From Naasia sp. SYSU D00057 (lineage in GTDB: Bacteria > Actinomycetota > Actinomycetes > Actinomycetales > Microbacteriaceae), in the NCBI RefSeq assembly GCF_017916505.1, contig NZ_JAFMSZ010000003.1:186001-250000 (forward strand): a stretch of DNA of 64,000 bases, given 5' to 3'. Numbering within the stretch: the first letter of the stretch is position 1; every line of letters starts with the position of its first letter. Below, piece by piece: positions 51,569 through 60,496 of this stretch. The translations under genes were made by a program, and so were the position numbers. The notes under the pieces were generated by a model. That model ran no database searches and had not been told where the DNA came from. It saw only the letters and a list, made by a program, of their open reading frames with translations.

Positions 51569-52521
51569 GCGACCGGCTCGGCGAGGCTGCCGTAGGTCTC
51601 GGGCCGGCGGGTGCGGAAGAAGGGGAACAGCTCCAGCCAGTCCCGGCGCTGGTCGAGGTCGAGGGCGGCGACGAGCACCGCCTCCTCGTCCCGGGGCGCC
51701 TGCGCGAGGATGCGGCCGTACGGGTCGGACACGAACGACGAGCCGTAGAAGCGGTTGCCGGGGGCGCCGTCCGGGCGGAACTCCTGCCCGGTGCGGTTCG
51801 CGGCGACCATGAACGTGCCGTTCGCGATGCCGTTGCCGACGATCACCTGGCGCCACAGGGGTTCGGTGTCGAACTCGGGATGGTCGGGCTCGGAGCCGAT
51901 CGCGGTCGGATACGCGACCACGTCCGCGCCGCCGAGCCCGTAGGCCCGCGCGACCTCCGGGAACCACTGGTCCCAGCAGGTGGGCATGCCGAGCCGCAGA
52001 CCCGATCCGGGCACCTCGTGCACCGGGTACGGGGCCTCGTCCGCCGGACCGGGGCGGAAGTACCGATCCTCGTAGTAGCCGGCGGTGACCGGGATGTGCA
52101 GCTTGCGCGTGCGGGCGACCAGGGCGCCCGTCGGCCCGACGAGAACGGAGGTGTTGAGGCCGAGACCGTCCTCGCCGCCGCTGCGCTCGAAGAGCGAGGC
52201 CTGCACGGCGACACCGTGCAGGGCGGCGGCGGCCCGGGCGAAGGCGAGGGTCGGGCCGGTGCCGAGGTCCTCGGCCGCTTCCCCGCCGTCGCCGTCCGGC
52301 AGCACGTCGGCCGGGTACCGGCTCAGGGTCAGCTCGGGCAGCACGACCAGTCGGGCGCCCTCGGCCGCGGCCGCGCCGATCGCGTCGGCGAGCTTCGCCT
52401 GCAGTGCGACGGGGTCGGCGGTCCAGGAGTGCTGGACGACGCCGACCACAACGGGCTTCCGCTCCGCGGAGCGCTTCCGCGCAGGGGAGGGCGGGGGAGT
52501 GAGCGCGCGGATCACGTGCAC
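51565..52521 (-). CDS. aguB: N-carbamoylputrescine amidase (carbon-nitrogen hydrolase)
   Basis: 318 residues from the GTG at 52521 (GGAG 6 nt upstream). Nitrilase fold with the Glu in VVLPELTLSRY, Lys in RKLHIPVTAGYYEDRYFRPG and Cys in GMPTCWDQWFPEVARAY, which are motifs typical of AguB. It hydrolyses N-carbamoylputrescine to putrescine, CO2 and ammonia. First gene of the agu operon, 151 bp from the divergent LacI-type regulator. Confidence 0.92.
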   Translation of the reverse strand: MHVIRALTPPPSPARKRSAERKPVVVGVVQHSWTADPVALQAKLADAIGAAAAEGARLVVLPELTLSRYPADVLPDGDGGEAAEDLGTGPTLAFARAAAALHGVAVQASLFERSGGEDGLGLNTSVLVGPTGALVARTRKLHIPVTAGYYEDRYFRPGPADEAPYPVHEVPGSGLRLGMPTCWDQWFPEVARAYGLGGADVVAYPTAIGSEPDHPEFDTEPLWRQVIVGNGIANGTFMVAANRTGQEFRPDGAPGNRFYGSSFVSDPYGRILAQAPRDEEAVLVAALDLDQRRDWLELFPFFRTRRPETYGSLAEPVA

Positions 52522-52597
52522 GGCGGTCTCCGTCTTCGGAAGCGTCGATGGTGAGAGTCAGGATGTCCATCGAACGACGGTGTTCGCTGAACGAAGG

Positions 52598-52617
52598 TGC
52601 CGAATCGTTTCGGCACC
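52598..52617. promoter_or_regulatory. Probable operator of the agu LacI-type regulator
   Basis: GTGCCGAATCGTTTCGGCAC: 8-bp perfect arms around TCGT with the central CG typical of LacI-family sites. It is in the divergent promoter region between aguB and the regulator. A second weaker inverted repeat CGAAC-N6-GTTCG lies at 52572-52587. Confidence 0.7.
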
Positions 52618-52672
52618 GCGAGCGTACCACCGCGGCTGCCGCCGCGCCGCTGATCCGTCCTAGGTTGGACCC

Positions 52673-53665
52673 GTGACCCCCACCCTGCGCGATGTCGCGC
52701 AGCTCGCCGGCGTCGCCTTCTCGACGGCGTCGGACGCTCTGGCGGGCAAGGGCAGGGTCGCGCCCGAGACGCGGGAGCGCGTGCTCTCCGCGGCCAAGCA
52801 GCTCGGCTACCGGCCGAACCTCAGCGCGCGCAATCTCCGGCTGGCCCGCACCGGCGCGATCGGCCTCTACCTGCCGCGCCGGTCGAGCACCCGCAGCTAC
52901 TACGTGGACCTGACGTTCGGCGTCGTGGACGCCGCCCAGCGGGCGGGCGCCGCGGTCACGCTCCTCACTGAGGACCAGATCCTCGAGGGCAGCTCGCCAC
53001 TCGTCGACGGCACCGTCGTCGTCGATCCGGCGGAGGGCGACCCCGTGCTCGAAGCGCTGCTCGACTCCTCGGCCCCGGTCGTCTGCGTCGATCCCGGCGA
53101 GTCCGTGCTGGCCAGGTCGGCGGGCGGAGCGGGCACCGACAACGTGGCGGCCCTCGCCGCGCTCACCGCCACGGTTCTGCAAGGCGGTGCGCGTCGTCCG
53201 GTCCTCCTCGCCCCGCCGCTCGACTCGGGCTGGTCGGCCGGATCGCGACGCGGCTACGAGTTCACCTGCGCGGAGTCGGGCGTTCCGGCGCGCGTCGCGG
53301 AGATCCCGTTCACCCCCGATGTGGCGGACATCGCCGCGGTCTCCCGGGAGCTGCTCGACGACCGCGACGCCGTCGACGCGGTCATCGCGCTGCCGGAGGG
53401 TGCGGTGATCGGCGTCCTCACGGCGGCGCTGGCCGCGGGCCGCCGCGTCGGCGACGACCTGATGCTCGCCTCGGGTGTCGACAACCTCGACACCCGGACG
53501 GCGACGCCCGCGATCACCGCCCTCGACCTGCACGCCCGTGAGATCGGCATCGACTGCGCCGAGCTGCTGCTCGCGCGGGTCCGGGATCCGGGGGACGGCG
53601 AGCCCGAGCTGCGGATCGTGCCGTTCGAGCTGCGCGTCCGCGAGTCGACCGGCGGTCCCCGCTAG
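52673..53665 (+). CDS. LacI-family regulator with atypical DNA-binding helix
   Basis: 330 residues; TAGGTT (52661-52666) ends 6 nt before the GTG (leaderless). HTH at about 4-50: LRDVAQLAGVAFSTASDALAG replaces the usual VSxxTVSRVLN in the recognition helix, so base contacts should differ from standard LacI proteins. The effector domain covers about 58-325. By position it regulates aguBA in response to agmatine or a downstream polyamine. Its stop overlaps the convergent membrane protein gene by 4 bp. Confidence 0.86.
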   Translation: MTPTLRDVAQLAGVAFSTASDALAGKGRVAPETRERVLSAAKQLGYRPNLSARNLRLARTGAIGLYLPRRSSTRSYYVDLTFGVVDAAQRAGAAVTLLTEDQILEGSSPLVDGTVVVDPAEGDPVLEALLDSSAPVVCVDPGESVLARSAGGAGTDNVAALAALTATVLQGGARRPVLLAPPLDSGWSAGSRRGYEFTCAESGVPARVAEIPFTPDVADIAAVSRELLDDRDAVDAVIALPEGAVIGVLTAALAAGRRVGDDLMLASGVDNLDTRTATPAITALDLHAREIGIDCAELLLARVRDPGDGEPELRIVPFELRVRESTGGPR

Positions 53666-56268
53666 ATCCGCTCCAGCACCTCCGCGAACGCGGCCGCGTA
53701 CTGGGGCGTCGCCGGGTATCCCGAGTGGGTCGCCACCTTCTCGTACGGCCCGGGCTCGAGCTCCGCCGCTCCCCGGTCGACGGGGTTCCCCTCGCTCGCG
53801 AAGCTGTGCACGGGAAAGCCGAGGAAGTCGGTGCGCCGCCAGAGGCTCACCCAGGCGGGACGGCCGCGAGTGGTGAGGATCTCGCTGAGGGTCGGCGCCG
53901 TGCCGGGTCCGTGGAAGGTCTCTCGCTCGCCCTTCCGGTCGATGCGGATCTGCCTCAGCCATGGGTCGGCCCCGAGCAGGGCCGGCCGCCGCGAGGACCG
54001 GGTGCCGAGCACCCGCGGGCCGAACAGCTCGGGGAAGAAGCGGCCGAAGTAGGCGCGGGGCTGGGTGCCGTACGTCAGCAGCCCGACCCCTCGCAGCGGC
54101 TGCTCCTCGACGGCGTAGCGGGCGAACAGCGTCGCGATCGCGAGGACCCCGCCGAGACTGTGCGCCGAGACCACCACCCGACGGCGCAGCAGCGAGGGCG
54201 CGGCGAGCCAGGAGCGGATGCGGTCGTCCAGCTCGGGGACGGCACGCTCCGCGTAGGACGGCGGGCCGAAGGGGTGCCCGGCCCGCGGCAGGAAGCAGAT
54301 GAGGTCCCACAGCAGCGCGACGGGCCGCTCCTTGTGCGTCAGCGCATTCGCCGCGACGGCGGCGACCGCCGCGGCCGCGGTGGCGCCGAGGACGGTGACC
54401 GCGACGGCGGCGCTGGTCCGCAGCACGAGCTCCGACACGGCGGGCGGGTCGTACCCCGCGACTGCCGCGGGCCCCACCTGCATGTCCGTGACGAGGGTGG
54501 CGGCGAGGCCCACCCCCAGCGCGCCGGCGACCACGCCGAGGACCGGCTCCCCGCGGTGCAGCAGAGCGGCGAAGCGGCGGGACCGCAGGACGCGCACTTC
54601 CAGGCGGTCCTCGGACTCGTCCCGCTCCGGCCTGCCGTGGGCGTAGGACCGGAGCGGGGCGACCTCGCGCCCGCCGCCGCGCAGCGGGGCGGAGGTGAGC
54701 CTCGTCAGCCGGGTCATGCTGGAGAGCACGACGACCCCGACCACGGCCGCGACGACGAGCACGACCCCGAGCAGCACGACGCCGAACTCGGCGTAGACGT
54801 CTCCGCTCGCCGCGGCGGGCGCGCCGAGTGCGGCGCGGACCCCGACGACGAGGAGGCTTGCGAGCACCATCGCCGCACCGAGCGACAGGAGCAGCACGAC
54901 GCCGGGGCCCGTTCCCGCCCAGCCGGTGCGGGCGTGGTCGGACCGGTCGCGCAGGCCGGCGATCCAGACCACCGCGAGATGCGCGAGCACGGCGGCGGCG
55001 GCGAGCAGTTGCCAGAGGGCGTCGAGTCCCTCGCCGGGCAGCACGTAGGGCACAACCAGGAACGCCAGCGCGGGGATCAGCAGGAGCGCGGTGAGGAGAC
55101 CCGGGACGCCGCGGCGCCAGCCCAGGGCGGCCAGGGCGATCGCGAGCAGGACGGCGAGCAGGATCTGCGGGGCCGCGACCAGCCCGAGGAACGGCGCGGT
55201 GCTCGGCGCCTCGCCGGTCGGCACCGCGCTCGCCGCCAGCGCCGCCGTGAACAGCGCGGCGCCGCCGACGAGCAGCCAGCCCGCCGTGGCCCGCCGGCGC
55301 CGGACCGTGCGGGCGGCCCCCGGGGTCTCCGACGCGAGGGTGAGCACGAGCACCACGGCGACGAGCCCGGCGACCGAGAGGGCGAAGACGATTGCGCTCG
55401 CCGGCGACGAGGCGAGGATCCGGTCGGGCAGGTGGCAGCCGCCCGCGAGGAAGCTGCCGGGCCGGGTGCACTGCGGCAGGGGGGAGTAGACCCGGTCCCA
55501 GGCGAGGAGCAGGGCGAGCAGCATCAGCACGGCCGCGAAGTGCAGGCGCTCCGTCGTGGGTCCCACCCGTGCCTTCGACCAGAACCCCGGGGTCGCGAGG
55601 GTGGGCACCGTCTCGATGCGCTCGGCCGCGAGGGACGCGGCCATCCGGCTCACGCTCGCCTCGTAGCGCACGCGTCCCCGGCGGGCGACGACGTAGAGGA
55701 GCAGCATCGCGGCCAGCGGGAGCATGGCGAGCAGCGCCAGCCTGGCCCCGCGATGCAGGCCCGCGAGGGGGTCGATCAGGGCGGCGACCGGTGCGCAGGC
55801 GCCCCGTTCGGCGACGCAGCGTACCCCGAGCAGGTCGAGGGCGACCGAGGACAGCGCGACGACGTAGAGCAGGGTCAGGCCCAGGCCGAAGATGCGCAGC
55901 AGGCTGGCGCCGCGGCCCGGAACCCAGCCAGCGGGTTCCGGCTGCGGCTCCAGCCTGCGCGTCCAGTAGGCCACGTTGGCGAGACCGAAAGGCAGCACGA
56001 ACAGCCAGCCGAGGTGGACGGCCAGCTGGCCGAGCAGCGGCAGGGCTCCGCCGCCCGTCCGGGCGAGCAGCCCCCAGGAGTACGCCTCGCGGTGCACGAT
56101 CCGGGGCGTGTCCACAGTCTCTTCCCGGGTCGCCCAGAATCCGCCCAGCTCGTCGCCCGCCACCTGTTGGACCGCGTCGGACTTCACCCCCAGCATCTCG
56201 GCGGGGAGGGTGTTCTTGACGCCGTGGACGCGCAGCTCGAGGACGGGCCGCAGCAGGGGTCTCGGCAC
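53662..56268 (-). CDS. Large multi-span membrane protein with C-terminal alpha/beta hydrolase-like domain
   Basis: 868 residues. The N-terminus has the motif ELRVHGVKNTLPAEMLG and QQVAGDELGGFW, shared with an uncharacterised actinobacterial family. About 12-14 membrane spans cover residues 75-640. The cytoplasmic or surface C-terminal part (about 650-868) has a lipase-like nucleophile elbow VVSAHSLGGVLAIATLFARY and later conserved Trp/His/Asp residues, suggesting an esterase/lipase domain. Function unknown. It stands alone, between the agu regulator and the glycosyltransferase operon on the opposite strand. Confidence 0.78.
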   Translation of the reverse strand: MPRPLLRPVLELRVHGVKNTLPAEMLGVKSDAVQQVAGDELGGFWATREETVDTPRIVHREAYSWGLLARTGGGALPLLGQLAVHLGWLFVLPFGLANVAYWTRRLEPQPEPAGWVPGRGASLLRIFGLGLTLLYVVALSSVALDLLGVRCVAERGACAPVAALIDPLAGLHRGARLALLAMLPLAAMLLLYVVARRGRVRYEASVSRMAASLAAERIETVPTLATPGFWSKARVGPTTERLHFAAVLMLLALLLAWDRVYSPLPQCTRPGSFLAGGCHLPDRILASSPASAIVFALSVAGLVAVVLVLTLASETPGAARTVRRRRATAGWLLVGGAALFTAALAASAVPTGEAPSTAPFLGLVAAPQILLAVLLAIALAALGWRRGVPGLLTALLLIPALAFLVVPYVLPGEGLDALWQLLAAAAVLAHLAVVWIAGLRDRSDHARTGWAGTGPGVVLLLSLGAAMVLASLLVVGVRAALGAPAAASGDVYAEFGVVLLGVVLVVAAVVGVVVLSSMTRLTRLTSAPLRGGGREVAPLRSYAHGRPERDESEDRLEVRVLRSRRFAALLHRGEPVLGVVAGALGVGLAATLVTDMQVGPAAVAGYDPPAVSELVLRTSAAVAVTVLGATAAAAVAAVAANALTHKERPVALLWDLICFLPRAGHPFGPPSYAERAVPELDDRIRSWLAAPSLLRRRVVVSAHSLGGVLAIATLFARYAVEEQPLRGVGLLTYGTQPRAYFGRFFPELFGPRVLGTRSSRRPALLGADPWLRQIRIDRKGERETFHGPGTAPTLSEILTTRGRPAWVSLWRRTDFLGFPVHSFASEGNPVDRGAAELEPGPYEKVATHSGYPATPQYAAAFAEVLERI

Positions 56269-56482
56269 GCGCGCTCCCGACGTCGGTTCGGGCGGACGCT
56301 AGTGTCCGCGGCGGGAGAGAAGAGAGGGGCGAAGGTCCCGCCGTGTACCCCGGGATCGATCCCAGAGTCGGTCATTGTACGGACAGCCGTGTCACCCGAA
56401 GTGGGCGTCGACCGCCCCTTCCGCTCGAAGTTATGGTCAGCACGAGCGTCCGGGGGGCGGGCGTTCACGCTGGGGGGCGAGA

Positions 56483-58471
56483 ATGACGGGAACGCTGACG
56501 CTGTCGCGCGGCGCCGCCCGCACCGAGCGCCTGGACCGCCGGCAGGACGAGCGGCACCTGATCCTCGTCCGCCTGGTCGCGACCGTCACGCTGCTGCTCG
56601 GCACCCTGTACATCGCGTGGCGGTGGCTGTTCTCGCTCAACCCCGACGCGCTCTGGATCGCCGTGCCGCTCGTGCTCGCCGAGACCTACAGCCTCATCGA
56701 CGTCACCTTCTTCGCCATCACGGTGTGGCGCGTGCGCCGACGTCCGCGCCCTCCGGCGCCGCCCCGCGACTGGACCGTCGACGTCTTCATCGCCACGTAC
56801 AACGAGCCCATCGACCTCGTGCTGCGCACGGCGGAGGCGGCCAAGCGCATCCACTACCCGCATCGCACCTGGGTGCTCGACGACGGGAACCGACCGGAGC
56901 TGCGTGAAGCGATCGAGCGCGAGGGCATCGGCTACCTCACGCGCGGCGCCGCGTGGGACGGGCATCAGCGCCACGCGAAGGCCGGCAACCTCAACAACGC
57001 CATCCTCGCCACCGAGGGCGAGTTCATCCTCGTGCTCGACGCCGACCAGGTGCCGGACGCGCGGATCCTCGACCACACGCTCGGCTACTTCCTCGATGAC
57101 TCGGTCGCGTTCGTGCAGACGCCGCAGACGTTCGGCAACGTCGGATCGCGCGACCCGCTCGGCAGCGACGCGCCCCTCTTCTACGGCCCGATCCAGCAGG
57201 GCAAGGACGCCTGGAACGCCGCGTTCTTCTGCGGATCCAACGCCGTGCTCCGCCGCGAGGCGCTCATGCAGCTCGCCATCGCGCGGTACGTGAAGGACGT
57301 CGAGCGGTCGGTGGCGCACGCCCTCCGTCGCGCGTCCCGCGTGCTCGAGCAGGCGCGAAGGACCGACGACGGCAAGGACCCTGTACTGAGCGCCGCGCTC
57401 TCCGCCCTCGACGACGCGATCGGCGAGACCCGACGCTCGCTGCAGGACGGGGAGCCGATCGCGCTCGCCACCTTCGAGCTGCAGCGCCGGGTCGAGGGCA
57501 TCTCGCGCGACCTCGTCGCCATCCAGCTGCACGCGGCGGCCCTCGATCTCGCCGACCTCGCCGGGGAGACCGGAATCGCCGCCGACCTCGACTTCACGGC
57601 CGCGGTCGACCAGCTGTCCTCCGGGGAATCCTCGCCGCTCGCCGCGTTCACGGCCGTGCAGGCGCTCATCCGCTCGCTCGACGTCGACCTCGGCAGCGAG
57701 GCGCAGCCGCTCATGCCGCTCGCCACCATCTCGGTCACCGAGGACATGGCCACCGCGATGCGCCTGCACTCGGCGGGCTGGCGCAGCGTCTACCACCACG
57801 AGAACCTCGCCGTCGGTCTCGCGCCCGAGGATCTCGGGACGATGCTGCGGCAGCGGCTGCGCTGGGCGCAGGGGACGGTGCAGGTGATGCTGCGGGAGAA
57901 CCCGCACCTGCAGCGGAGCATGACCTTCGCCCAGCGGCTGATGTACGCGGCCACGGGGTGGAGCTACCTCTCGGGCTTCGCGACGGTCGTCTACTTCGCG
58001 GCACCGATCGCCTACCTCTGCTTCGGCGTGCTGCCCGCCACCGCCGACCCGATCCAGTTCCTCGTGCACTTCCTGCCGTTCCTCGCGGCGAGCCGGCTGC
58101 TCTTCCTCGTGGGCAGCCGCGGCATCCCGACTCGGCGCGGCCGGCAGTACAGCGTCGCCCTCTTCCCCGTGTGGATCCGCGCCACCGTCACCGCGGCCGC
58201 CAACGTGTTCTTCGCCCGGCCGCTCGACTTCGTCGTGACGCCCAAGACGCGCCAGCGCACCGGCAACGCCCTGCGCCTCGTCTGGCCGCAGGCCGTCATG
58301 GCGGTACTGCTGGCCGTCTCCGTCCCGATCGGTGTCGCTCGGGTCACGCTCGGCGTGGCGGAGCCGATCCCGGTGCTCGTCAATGTCGTCTGGGTGGCAG
58401 TGGATCTCGCCGCACTCGGTGTCCTCGTCAGCGCGCTGCGCTACCGGGGCTATGGAAAGGAAGCAGAGTGA
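56483..58471 (+). CDS. Cellulose-synthase-like family 2 glycosyltransferase
   Basis: 662 residues; GGGGGGCGAG lies just before the ATG at 56483. Two N-terminal spans, a GT2 domain with DDG (133-135), DAD (186-188), FFCGSNAV (248-255), TED (419-421) and QRLRW (457-461), then four to five spans. This is the complete processive beta-glycan synthase set. It lacks the PilZ domain of BcsA. Between FCGSNAV and TED it has about 155 residues of charged helical sequence (about 260-415) where relatives have a much shorter loop. It probably makes a beta-linked exopolysaccharide. Its TGA overlaps the STAS gene start (TGATG). Confidence 0.92.
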   Translation: MTGTLTLSRGAARTERLDRRQDERHLILVRLVATVTLLLGTLYIAWRWLFSLNPDALWIAVPLVLAETYSLIDVTFFAITVWRVRRRPRPPAPPRDWTVDVFIATYNEPIDLVLRTAEAAKRIHYPHRTWVLDDGNRPELREAIEREGIGYLTRGAAWDGHQRHAKAGNLNNAILATEGEFILVLDADQVPDARILDHTLGYFLDDSVAFVQTPQTFGNVGSRDPLGSDAPLFYGPIQQGKDAWNAAFFCGSNAVLRREALMQLAIARYVKDVERSVAHALRRASRVLEQARRTDDGKDPVLSAALSALDDAIGETRRSLQDGEPIALATFELQRRVEGISRDLVAIQLHAAALDLADLAGETGIAADLDFTAAVDQLSSGESSPLAAFTAVQALIRSLDVDLGSEAQPLMPLATISVTEDMATAMRLHSAGWRSVYHHENLAVGLAPEDLGTMLRQRLRWAQGTVQVMLRENPHLQRSMTFAQRLMYAATGWSYLSGFATVVYFAAPIAYLCFGVLPATADPIQFLVHFLPFLAASRLLFLVGSRGIPTRRGRQYSVALFPVWIRATVTAAANVFFARPLDFVVTPKTRQRTGNALRLVWPQAVMAVLLAVSVPIGVARVTLGVAEPIPVLVNVVWVAVDLAALGVLVSALRYRGYGKEAE

Positions 58472-58806
58472 TGGAATCCGACATCACGCATCGCGGGGAT
58501 GGCGTCGCCGTCCTCGCCCTGCGGGGCAAGCTCAACATGGTGACCGCCCCCGTGGTCCGCGAGACGATCACGGCCCTCGTCGGCGACGGCCACAGCCGCG
58601 TGGTCGTCGATCTCGCGGAGGTGCCGTTCCTCGACTCGTCGGGCCTCGGCGCCCTCATCGCCGGCCTGAAGAGCGCCCGCCAGGCGGGCGGCGACCTCCG
58701 CATCGCCGCGCCGTCGGAGCAGACCCGCCTCGTGCTGCGCCTCACCAACATGGAGCGCGTGCTCACCCCCTACGACACCGCTGAGGAGGCGTTCGCCCGT
58801 GCCTGA
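58471..58806 (+). CDS. STAS-domain anti-anti-sigma factor-like protein
   Basis: 111 residues, a single STAS domain of SpoIIAA/RsbV type. The phosphorylatable Ser is in VPFLDSSGLGALIAG and the usual strand pattern VAVLALRGKLNMVTAP is present. In partner switching it binds the HATPase kinase when unphosphorylated. The start codon overlaps the glycosyltransferase stop by one base and the next gene starts 8 bp before its end, so it is translationally coupled on both sides. Confidence 0.93.
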   Translation: MESDITHRGDGVAVLALRGKLNMVTAPVVRETITALVGDGHSRVVVDLAEVPFLDSSGLGALIAGLKSARQAGGDLRIAAPSEQTRLVLRLTNMERVLTPYDTAEEAFARA

Positions 58807-59212
58807 CACCGTCTCGCACAGCCTCGCGCTGTCCACGCCGCCCGACGACGTCAACGCGGTCCACGAGCTCCTCGAGCGGGTCTGGGACTCGAGTGCCGGC
58901 GTCCCGGACCTCGACCGCTTCTCGTTCGAGACCGCGCTCATCGAGCTCGCCTCCAACGTCATCCGCCATGCCGATGGGGGCGGGGGCGTGTCCTGCCGCC
59001 TCGCGGTCACCGTGCACGGCGACCGGCTCGAGGCGACGCTCATGGACACGGGGGAGCCGGGCGACATCCGGCTCTCGGATGCCGAGCTCCCCGACGACCT
59101 CGCGGAGTCGGGGCGCGGCATCCCGCTCATCCGCGCCCTCGTCGACGTCGTCGAATACGACCGCGAGGCCGACGCGAACCGCTGGTTCATCTCCCGATCG
59201 CTGGCACGGTGA
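58799..59212 (+). CDS. RsbW-like ATP-binding serine kinase (anti-sigma factor type)
   Basis: 137 residues with a HATPase_c_2 fold: N box ALIELASNVIRHA, G1 box MDTGEPGDI and G2 box SGRGIPLIRALVD. Such kinases phosphorylate the STAS partner or bind a target protein. No sigma factor gene is nearby, so its target could be the glycosyltransferase or a distant sigma factor. The start at GTG 58799 lies within the STAS gene. Confidence 0.92.
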   Translation: MPDTVSHSLALSTPPDDVNAVHELLERVWDSSAGVPDLDRFSFETALIELASNVIRHADGGGGVSCRLAVTVHGDRLEATLMDTGEPGDIRLSDAELPDDLAESGRGIPLIRALVDVVEYDREADANRWFISRSLAR

Positions 59213-60429
59213 GCAAGCCGCGGGAGCCGGGGACATCGCTCACCCTGGCCGAACAGCAGGCGATCGACGAGATGGCCCGCATGCGTGCCGTCGAGGAGCT
59301 GGGCGTGCTCGACTCGCCCCCGAGCGAGCGCTTCGACCGCATCACTCGGATGGCGCGGCGCCTGCTCGGCTTCGAGCACGTGTCCATCGCATTCGTCGGC
59401 CAGGACATGCACCGGACGAAGTCGCGCGTCGGCGCGGTTCCGAGCGAGTACGCGCGCTTCGGCTCGTTCTGCAACGTGGCGATCGAGGAATCCGGACTGC
59501 TGGTCGTCCCCGACGCGACGCAGGACCCCCGGTTCCGGGACAGCCCGCGCGTCGCCGGTGGACCGCGACTCCGGTTCTACGCCGGCCACGCGCTCGAGGG
59601 CCCGGGCGGCGAGCGGGTCGGCACGATCTGCGTCGCGGACACCGAGCCGCGGGAGTTCAGCGAGGAGCAGGTGGCGATCCTCAAGGACCTCGCGCTCTGG
59701 GTGGAGGAGGAGCTCGCGCACTCGCGGGAGATGAGCGACAGCGCCCAGGTGCAGAGCGGTCTGCTGCCGCATGCGCTCGTGACCCTCGAGGGGTACGACG
59801 CCGCGGGGCTCCTGCGCCCCGTCCGGGCCGTGAGCGGCGACTTCTACGACTGGTACCCGGTGCGCGGGGGAGCGGCGTTCACCCTCGCCGACGCGATGGG
59901 CAAGGGCGTCCCCGCTGCGCTGATGGCGGCCACCGTGCGCGCGACGATGCGCGCAGGCTCCCGCTACGACGGCGTGGCCGCCGCCGTCGAATCCGCGGCC
60001 GAGGCCCTCGACGCCGACCTCGAGAGCGCCCGCACCTTCGTCACGATGTTCCACGCCCACCTCGAGGAGGAGACCGGCATCCTCCGCTACATCGACGCGG
60101 GGCACGGACTCACGCTCCTCGTGCGGGCCGACGGGACGACCGAGCGGCTCGCCTCGCTCAGCGGCCTGCCGCTCGGTGTGGGCTGGGACTCGGAGTGGGA
60201 GCAGGGTGAGATCGAGATGCGGCACGGCGACCTGCTCATCTCCGTCAGCGACGGCGTCCTGGACGGACTCGGCGGTGCGCTCGACGCTCTCGACCTCGTG
60301 GCCGAGGCCGTTCGGGGGGCGCCGGACGCGAAGTCCGCGATCGCGGCGGTCGCCTCCCTCGTTGGCCGCTTCCCGCCCGACGACATGACGATCCTCGCCG
60401 TCCGCCGCACCCCCGGCTTCCGCTCCTGA
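59209..60429 (+). CDS. GAF-SpoIIE protein phosphatase (RsbU/RsbP-like)
   Basis: 406 residues. The GAF sensor domain (about 25-165: RITRMARRLLGFEHVSIAFV, LRFYAGHAL) is joined to a PP2C-type SpoIIE domain (about 180-400) with the metal ligands in VSGDFYDWY, LADAMGKGVPAALM and VSDGVLDGL. It should dephosphorylate the STAS protein when the GAF domain senses its signal. The start overlaps the kinase stop (GTGA), and it is the last gene of the operon. Confidence 0.93.
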   Translation: MSKPREPGTSLTLAEQQAIDEMARMRAVEELGVLDSPPSERFDRITRMARRLLGFEHVSIAFVGQDMHRTKSRVGAVPSEYARFGSFCNVAIEESGLLVVPDATQDPRFRDSPRVAGGPRLRFYAGHALEGPGGERVGTICVADTEPREFSEEQVAILKDLALWVEEELAHSREMSDSAQVQSGLLPHALVTLEGYDAAGLLRPVRAVSGDFYDWYPVRGGAAFTLADAMGKGVPAALMAATVRATMRAGSRYDGVAAAVESAAEALDADLESARTFVTMFHAHLEEETGILRYIDAGHGLTLLVRADGTTERLASLSGLPLGVGWDSEWEQGEIEMRHGDLLISVSDGVLDGLGGALDALDLVAEAVRGAPDAKSAIAAVASLVGRFPPDDMTILAVRRTPGFRS

Positions 60430-60444
60430 CGGCCGTCCCGCCGA

Positions 60445-60462
60445 AAACCGGTTGACCGGTTA
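60445..60462. promoter_or_regulatory. GntR-type operator upstream of the SDR gene
   Basis: AAACCGGTTGACCGGTTA: arms AACCGGT / ACCGGTT around TG. It is immediately before a TAGGAT -10-like box (60463-60468). The same palindrome, in the reverse sense, stands at 63831-63848 in front of the gene divergent from the GntR regulator. Confidence 0.82.
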
Positions 60463-60496
60463 TAGGATCGCGGGAACGACTCGAGGAGGAGCTCCA

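Noticed and set aside
50528-55471. A 1647-codon open frame on the minus strand
   Set aside because: Only its 3' part (50528-51568) encodes a recognisable protein (agmatine deiminase). The rest is Arg/Ala/Gly-rich nonsense over aguB, the agu regulator and the membrane protein, a GC-rich shadow frame.
53725-56907. A 1060-codon open frame on the plus strand
   Set aside because: It is antisense to the 868-residue membrane protein and its composition (Glu/Arg/Gly/Gln/His) is typical of a shadow frame.
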